In this document: in pieces, positions 5,741-9,935 of the stretch
Position numbering within the stretch: the first letter of the stretch is position 1
How the letters are laid out: the number at the start of each line of letters is the position of its first letter
Assembly (NCBI GenBank): GCA_016195295.1
Contig: JACPZV010000314.1
Location: 1 to 9,935 of the forward strand
DNA length: 9,935 nt
Direction: 5' to 3'
Source: Acidobacteriota bacterium
Lineage (GTDB): Bacteria; Acidobacteriota; Vicinamibacteria; Vicinamibacterales; CAVVIG01
Notes under the pieces: generated by a model
The model's database searches: none
Told to the model about the DNA's origin: nothing
What the model saw: the letters and a program-made list of their open reading frames with translations, nothing else
Program-made: the position numbers and the translations under genes

Positions 5741-7018
5741 TCACCTGAAGAGCGCCAGATCGATTGCGCGACCCATTGCCTGATATCCGGCGTCGTTCGG
5801 ATGCAGATGATCGCGGTTTTCGTACTGCGGCAGGAACTTCGTCGGCTGCTGCGGATCGCGAACGGCGGCGTCGAAATCGATCACGCCGTCGTACGCCTTG
5901 CCCGTACGGATCCAGTCGTTGATCGCTTGCCGTTTGGTCTCGCCCACCGCCGTGAAGTACGCCGCCCCTTCGAATGGAGTCAGCGTGGCGCCGATGATCT
6001 TGAGTCCGCGTGCGTGCGCGCGCTCGATGAGCTGCCGGTGCGCCGCGATCAGATCCGCGGCGCCCGGCGACGGGTTCTCGCGGGCGGCGCCGATGTCGTT
6101 GATGCCTTCCATCACGACGACGTGCGTCGCGCCAGGCAGCGCGAGGACGTCGCGATCGAAGCGAGCCAGAATGTTGATCCCGAAATTCGGAGTGCTTTCG
6201 CTGAGCAGGCGATTGCCCGCGATACCGGCGTTGAGGACGGCGGTCTTCACGCCGCCGCTCTGAGCGGCGAGCCGGCGCGCCAGCTGATCGGGCCAGCGGC
6301 TGTTCGCGTCGACCGTGGATCCCGTGCCGTCGGTGATGGAATCGCCGAGCGTGACGATTGCTGATGTCGGGGCCGCCGTCCGCACTTCGACGCGGGACAG
6401 GTAATACCACGACGTCGTGGTCGTCGCAGCGGGCACCTCGTGCTCGCCGGCGTGGTTGCCGGCCGACGCATAGCTCGTCTGATACGCGCCCGAGTGAACG
6501 GTCACGGGCATCGTGGACATGTCGTTCGGCAGGAACACGTCGATCGCGAGATCGGCGAATGCCGGCACGGTCAGCGTCACCGGATCGCTCATCATGACGG
6601 CGCCCGCCGGGATCGTCGTGGACGGCTTGCCGCCAAACGTGACGGTGCGAGAGGTCACGGTCACGACCGACGACCCGCTTTCGCGCAACGCGACCGACGC
6701 GGCACCGACCGACAACGGTCCGGTGCCGAAGGTATTGGCCAGCACCACCCGCACGGCATCGCCGCCGATGGTGGTGTGCACGATCTCTCTGAGCGTCTGA
6801 TTGTTCGGCACGAGCGGCGGGGCCGGCGCGTTGCCGCGCCCTGTAGCAGACGTTGCGGCCGCCGTCGTCGGGGCCGGCGCCGGAGTCGCCGATCGCCCGA
6901 CCGGGGACGTCGCCCAGGTGCCCACCCAGTGCGCGCCCGCCCGCGCGCTCTGGCCCGACACTCCGGGCGCGAAGACGAGGAGGACCCATGCCACGAGGAT
7001 CAGAAGAAGGCGTTTCAT
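5741..7018 (-). CDS. SGNH/GDSL hydrolase family esterase, secreted
   Basis: A 425-residue exported SGNH hydrolase, probably a carbohydrate or small-molecule esterase. The ATG at 7018 gives MKRLLLILVAWVLLVF, a clear signal peptide with cleavage near residue 22-28; a TTG 13 codons upstream would bury it. The N-terminal half (about 29-215) opens with HWVGTWATSP and forms a beta-rich domain seen in XynE-like SGNH proteins. Catalytic blocks: block I TLGDSITDG (S227), block II NAGIAGNRLL (oxyanion Gly), block III EGIND (N307) and block V DHLHPNDAGY (D403, H406). All four invariant residues are present. No Shine-Dalgarno lies in the 20 bases before the ATG, while a TAAAAT stands 9 bases upstream, so the mRNA may be leaderless. 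It diverges from padR across 133 bases. The exact substrate cannot be read from sequence. Confidence 0.93.
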   Translation of the reverse strand: MKRLLLILVAWVLLVFAPGVSGQSARAGAHWVGTWATSPVGRSATPAPAPTTAAATSATGRGNAPAPPLVPNNQTLREIVHTTIGGDAVRVVLANTFGTGPLSVGAASVALRESGSSVVTVTSRTVTFGGKPSTTIPAGAVMMSDPVTLTVPAFADLAIDVFLPNDMSTMPVTVHSGAYQTSYASAGNHAGEHEVPAATTTTSWYYLSRVEVRTAAPTSAIVTLGDSITDGTGSTVDANSRWPDQLARRLAAQSGGVKTAVLNAGIAGNRLLSESTPNFGINILARFDRDVLALPGATHVVVMEGINDIGAARENPSPGAADLIAAHRQLIERAHARGLKIIGATLTPFEGAAYFTAVGETKRQAINDWIRTGKAYDGVIDFDAAVRDPQQPTKFLPQYENRDHLHPNDAGYQAMGRAIDLALFR

Positions 7019-7027
7019 GCGGGCTAT

Positions 7028-7033
7028 TTTAGG
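7028..7033 (-). promoter_or_regulatory. Possible -10 box of a leaderless esterase transcript
   Basis: TAAAAT on the minus strand ends 9 bases before the esterase ATG. If it is a -10 element, transcription would start at or next to the ATG, which fits the absence of a Shine-Dalgarno. A TTGGAA is present upstream but with a long spacer of 20 bases, so the -35 is weak. Confidence 0.35.
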
Positions 7034-7040
7034 GTAGGTT

Positions 7041-7098
7041 CTCCTATTGCATTCCAATAGAAGTCATGCGACTCTAATATGGCTTCCCAATAGGAGTC
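7041..7098. promoter_or_regulatory. Probable PadR operator: repeated CAATAGGAG dyads
   Basis: CTCCTATTG (7041-7049) and CAATAGAAG (7055-7063) form an inverted repeat with one mismatch and a 5-base spacer. A further copy, CAATAGGAG, is at 7088-7096. Seen as direct repeats, CCAATAGAAGTC (7054-7065) and CCAATAGGAGTC (7087-7098) are 33 bases apart, about three helical turns, and bracket the proposed padR -10 box. AGTC-ATGC-GACT (7062-7073) and GACTC...GAGTC (7070-7098) add further symmetry. PadR regulators bind dyads in their own promoters, which supports the assignment. The precise half-site is inferred. Confidence 0.6.
7052..7080 (+). promoter_or_regulatory. Possible padR promoter
   Basis: TAATAT (7075-7080) is a fair -10 box, with TTCCAA (7052-7057) as a weak -35 at 17-base spacing. 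The start of transcription would fall near 7087, placing the heptanucleotide repeat in the 5' leader of padR. The proposed operator copies overlap the -35 and the start point, as expected for repression. Confidence 0.4.
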
Positions 7099-7145
7099 TG
7101 GTGGCTGGTGGCTGGTGGCTGGTGGCTGGTGGCTGGTGGCTGGTG
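7098..7145. repeat. Heptanucleotide tandem repeat (GTGGCTG)6 in the padR leader
   Basis: Six exact copies of GTGGCTG occupy 7101-7142, with partial copies CTG before and GTG after. The last base lies 6 bases before the padR ATG at 7152, where no clear Shine-Dalgarno exists, so the repeat is part of or next to the ribosome landing site. The G-rich strand has many GG runs. Exact copies in tandem suggest recent expansion by slippage. It shares the GGCTGG core with the repeat at 421-452. Confidence 0.93.
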
Positions 7146-7151
7146 AAGACG

Positions 7152-7496
7152 ATGGCAGAAAAAGCAGACGTCTGGCAAGGGACGCTGGCGCTGATGATTC
7201 TGAAAACACTCGAAACGCTCGGGCCGTTGCACGGCTACGGCATCGCGCGGCGCATCGAGCAAACCAGCGCGCATCACTTGTCGGTGAATTATGGGACCCT
7301 CTACCCGGCGCTGCTCAAGCTGGAGCAGGAGGGCTACATCGCCTCCGAGTGGGGCGTCTCGGAGAACAACCGGAAGGCCAAGTTCTACCGGCTGACGCGG
7401 GCCGGGCGGAAGCAAGTGGAGAAAGAAGCCCGCGAATGGGAACGGACCACGGCTATCCTCGCGCGCTTCCTGTGGCCCGGTGAGCCGTCGCGATGA
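7152..7496 (+). CDS. PadR family transcriptional regulator
   Basis: A 114-residue winged-helix regulator, of normal length for short (subfamily-2-like) PadR proteins. The start MAEKADVWQGTLALMILKTL at 7152 matches the usual beginning of the family; frame upstream is open through the heptanucleotide repeat, but that translates into Gly-Trp-Leu-Val repeats and is rejected as coding. Domain features: LGPLHGYGIARRIE (23-36), the recognition-helix region LSVNYGTLYPALLKLEQEGY (43-62), and the wing with KAKFYRLTRAGR (75-86), followed by a dimerisation helix. The TGA overlaps the ATG of the permease gene (ATGA), so the two are translationally coupled. In such pairs PadR usually represses the transporter operon. 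The inverted repeats at 7041-7098 are likely its own operator and could also control the divergent esterase. The ligand is unknown. Confidence 0.94.
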   Translation: MAEKADVWQGTLALMILKTLETLGPLHGYGIARRIEQTSAHHLSVNYGTLYPALLKLEQEGYIASEWGVSENNRKAKFYRLTRAGRKQVEKEAREWERTTAILARFLWPGEPSR

Positions 7497-9935
7497 GGGG
7501 CCTGCGCGCGTTCGTCATTCGCCTCGCGGGACTTTTCACCGCGTCCCGGCACGACCGCGAGTTTGCCGACGAGCTCGCGAGCCACCTTCAACTGCACATC
7601 GACGACAACCTGCGCGCGGGCATGACCCCGGAAGAGGCGCGACGCGCCGTGTTGATGAAGCTCGGCGGCGTCGAGGCGACGAAGGAACGTTATCGCGATC
7701 AGCGCGGTCTGCCCGTCTTCGACGCGCTGCGCCAGGATCTGTCGTGCGCTGCTCGCGTCCTGCGCAAGAATCCCGGCTTCACGTGCACGGCCGTGCTGAC
7801 GCTCGCGCTGGGCGTCGGCGCCAACACCGCGATCTTCAGCGTGGTCAATGCCGTCCTGCTGAGACCGCTGCCTTTTCCCGCCGCCGACCGGCTTGTGATG
7901 ATCTTCGCGACCAACACGAAGAGCGGCGACACGACCGACGTCGCGTCGTATCCGGACTACCAGGACTGGTCGCGGGCCCGCAGTTTCGAGCGTCTGGGCG
8001 CGTTGACAGGCGGGAGCGTGACGGTCGCGGGCACGGGCAACGCCGAGTACGTGTTCGGCGCGCGCGTCACGCCGACGCTGTTCGAGACGCTGGGCGTGCA
8101 GCCGGCCATCGGCCGCGGCTTCAACGTCGACGAACAGGCGCCGGGCGCGCCGCACGTCGTGGTGCTCAGTGATGGATTCTGGCGCCGCCAGTTTGGCGGG
8201 GCCTCGAGCGCCGTCGGGCAGATCCTGCGCATTAATGACGCGGCCTACACCATCGTCGGCGTCATGCCTCCCGAGTTCCGGCTCTCCATCGGTTCGCCCG
8301 AACAACTGTATATGCCGCTCACCGTCGATCCAAGCCGCAACCACGGCTTCCTGCGTGTCGTCGGCCGTCTGCGCGCCGACGTGAGCATCGCGAAGGCCCA
8401 GGCCGAGATGAACGTCATCACCGGACAAATCGCGAAGGCCTTTCCGAAGACGAACCAGAACGTCGGCGCCAACGTGATGCCGCTCGTCGACGCGATGGCG
8501 GCCAACGTCCGCACGGGCCTGTTCATCCTCGTGGGCGTCGTGGCCCTCGTCTTGCTCATCGCGTGCACCAACGTGGCGAGCCTGCTGCTGGCGCGCGGCG
8601 CGGCGCGCCAGCGCGAGCTCGCCGTGCGCGCGGCCCTCGGCGCGGGGCGCAGCCGGATTGCACGCCAACTGCTCACCGAGAGTCTGCTGCTGGCGCTCGC
8701 GGGCGGCGCCGGCGGGCTCGTCATCGGCAGCTGGACGGCGCGCGGCCTGGTCGCGATGCTGTCCACGAGCTTTCCCGTGCCCCGCATAGACGGGACGCAC
8801 ACTGACGCCTGGGTGCTCGGCTTCACGCTGATCCTCTCGCTCGCGACCGGCGCGATCTTCGGCGTGGTGCCCGCCATGTCGTCCGCGTCTCCGGATCTGA
8901 CCGACGCGATGCGCGAAGCGAGCCGCTCGACGACGGACGCACGCGCCCCGCGGCTGCGCAGCGGCCTCGTCATTCTGGAGACCGCGCTGGCGCTCGTCCT
9001 GCTCGCCGGCGCGGGCGTTCTGCTCAAGACCTTCGCCACCCTGCGGTCCACGCATCCGGGGTTCGAGACGGATCATCTGCTCGCCGCCGATGTGTGGCTG
9101 CCGCAGCCGCGGTTTGCTCTGCGGGCGGACCGCGAGCGTTTCTACGACGGCGTCCTCGGCCGCCTGCGCGCGGTGCCCGGTGTCCGCTCGGCGGCGTTCG
9201 TCGCGGATCTCCCGCTCAACGGCGGCTCCGACGGTCTCGGATTTCACATCGTCGGCCGTCCGGACCCCGCGCCCGGCAAGTCGTTCAGCGCCGGATTCAA
9301 CATCGCGACCGCCGGCTACTTTCAGACGATGGGCATTCCTCTCCGTGCTGGACGAGACTTCACAGACGCGGACCGCGGCGGCATGCCGGGCGTGATCGTC
9401 ATCAACGAAACGGCCGCGAAGCGCTTCTGGCCCGATCAGTCGCCGCTCGGCCAGCGGATCTCGTTGCCGAGGGAAACGAGAGCGCCCTCGGCCGATCACG
9501 AGCGCGACGGCGACACGACGGCCAACGCGGTGATCCTGACGGTGGTCGGCGTCACGGGCGACGTGCGGCACCAGGGCCTCGGCGTCCCCCCGCGGCCGGA
9601 GATTTTCGTGAACGCCATGCAGTCCGAGCTGCCGTGGCCCTGGTCCGTTCTCGCGGTGCGGACGGTTTCGGATCCCGAATCGCTCGTGGCCACGGTGAAG
9701 GACGTCGCGAAAAGCGTGGACCCCAACGTGCCGCTCGTCCGCATCAACACGATGGACGGGATCCTGTCGCGCTCGATGGCCGCGCCGCGCATTTACGCGA
9801 CCCTGCTCGGCACGTTCGCCGCGCTCGCGCTGGCGCTCGCGGCGGTGGGGTTGAACGGCCTCGTGTCGTACACCGTCTCGCAGCGCACACACGAGATGGG
9901 GATTCGATTGGCGCTGGGCGCTGCGCCAGCAGAAA
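7493..9935 (+). CDS. ADOP-type (MacB/FtsX-like) ABC permease, C-terminus beyond the window
   Basis: The frame is open for 814 residues from the ATG at 7493 to the window end. It begins with the helical domain typical of acidobacterial duplicated orphan permeases (REFADELASHLQLHIDDN, 22-39; MTPEEARRAVLMKLGG, 44-59). The two-fold organisation is: helix around 99-122 ending NAVLLRPLPFP, periplasmic MacB-like domain (about 130-335), FtsX membrane block (about 342-365, 397-415, 440-462) with VRAALGAGRSRIARQLLTES; then the second half, with a helix at 490-512, a second periplasmic domain (about 520-760) and a final helix from about 768. The last visible residues, SQRTHEMGIRLALGA, are the second copy of the FtsX motif, so roughly 80 residues are missing. 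No ATP-binding domain is in the protein or window; such permeases are usually encoded without one. Related MacB/LolC proteins act in export or mechanotransmission across the envelope; the cargo here is unknown. Translationally coupled to padR. Confidence 0.92.
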   Translation, partial: MRGLRAFVIRLAGLFTASRHDREFADELASHLQLHIDDNLRAGMTPEEARRAVLMKLGGVEATKERYRDQRGLPVFDALRQDLSCAARVLRKNPGFTCTAVLTLALGVGANTAIFSVVNAVLLRPLPFPAADRLVMIFATNTKSGDTTDVASYPDYQDWSRARSFERLGALTGGSVTVAGTGNAEYVFGARVTPTLFETLGVQPAIGRGFNVDEQAPGAPHVVVLSDGFWRRQFGGASSAVGQILRINDAAYTIVGVMPPEFRLSIGSPEQLYMPLTVDPSRNHGFLRVVGRLRADVSIAKAQAEMNVITGQIAKAFPKTNQNVGANVMPLVDAMAANVRTGLFILVGVVALVLLIACTNVASLLLARGAARQRELAVRAALGAGRSRIARQLLTESLLLALAGGAGGLVIGSWTARGLVAMLSTSFPVPRIDGTHTDAWVLGFTLILSLATGAIFGVVPAMSSASPDLTDAMREASRSTTDARAPRLRSGLVILETALALVLLAGAGVLLKTFATLRSTHPGFETDHLLAADVWLPQPRFALRADRERFYDGVLGRLRAVPGVRSAAFVADLPLNGGSDGLGFHIVGRPDPAPGKSFSAGFNIATAGYFQTMGIPLRAGRDFTDADRGGMPGVIVINETAAKRFWPDQSPLGQRISLPRETRAPSADHERDGDTTANAVILTVVGVTGDVRHQGLGVPPRPEIFVNAMQSELPWPWSVLAVRTVSDPESLVATVKDVAKSVDPNVPLVRINTMDGILSRSMAAPRIYATLLGTFAALALALAAVGLNGLVSYTVSQRTHEMGIRLALGAAPAE

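Noticed and set aside
421..7145. CRISPR array
   Set aside because: The repeats are contiguous 7-base tandems without spacers; no 25-40-base direct repeats with unique spacers occur in the window.
7047..7151. N-terminal extension of PadR through the heptamer repeat
   Set aside because: It would start at TTG and encode Gly-Gly-Trp-Trp-Leu-Val repeats not found in PadR proteins; the ATG at 7152 gives the normal family start.
7385..9892. An 835-codon open frame on the minus strand, antisense to padR and the permease
   Set aside because: Its translation is Arg/Ala/His/Gln-rich with no recognisable domain, as expected from the complement of a GC-rich gene, whereas the plus frame from 7493 shows the complete conserved architecture of a permease.
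1..9935. tRNA, rRNA, insertion sequence, attachment site or origin
   Set aside because: No cloverleaf, rRNA-like, transposase-coding or DnaA-box cluster was recognised, and nearly all bases are taken up by protein-coding genes.

Overview
The window is a gene-dense, high-GC bacterial chromosome segment. The best guess for its source is an Acidobacteriota genome, probably of the Vicinamibacteria type. The main reasons are the PadR regulator followed directly by a large MacB/FtsX-type permease with the N-terminal domain of the 'acidobacterial duplicated orphan permease' (ADOP) class, the many exported hydrolases, and the short palindromic and heptanucleotide repeats between genes. This assignment is inferred from gene content; there is no rRNA or other marker in the window.

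Layout. At the left edge (1-459, +) is the C-terminal ATPase end of a sensor histidine kinase that begins upstream. It ends in a proline-rich tail encoded by a heptanucleotide tandem repeat, and its stop codon overlaps the stop of the convergent csaA. Five genes then run on the minus strand. In transcription order they are an SGNH/GDSL-type esterase (7018-5741), a prolyl oligopeptidase family S9A peptidase (5673-3517), a Tat-exported class V PLP enzyme (3367-2054), a Tat-exported D-amino-acid-oxidase-like flavoenzyme (2016-832) and CsaA (818-456). The last three are separated by only 37 and 13 bases and look like one transcription unit. The 149-base gap in front of the PLP gene carries REP-like palindromes. 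On the right, diverging from the esterase, are padR (7152-7496, +) and the ADOP permease (7493 to beyond the window end, +), overlapping by 4 bases. The 133-base divergent region between esterase and padR carries repeated dyads that look like a PadR operator, a plausible -10 box for each direction, and a six-copy GGCTGGT-type repeat just before the padR start.

How the genes may work together. The PLP enzyme and the flavoenzyme both have twin-arginine signals and are adjacent, so they may handle amino acids or amino-acid derivatives outside the cytoplasm: an epimerase or aminotransferase-like step and an oxidase step. The exported peptidase and esterase fit a scavenging lifestyle. PadR probably controls its own operon with the permease, and possibly also the divergent esterase.

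Most notable observation. In the flavoenzyme the conserved segments of D-amino acid oxidase are in the wrong order. The GLRPxR and HNYGHGG...SWG blocks, normally at the C-terminus, precede the Rossmann GxGxxG, and the protein ends where the canonical enzyme would enter GxRPxR. This is a circular permutation. Also notable are two tandem repeats of the same heptanucleotide family (GGCTGGN) about 6.7 kb apart.
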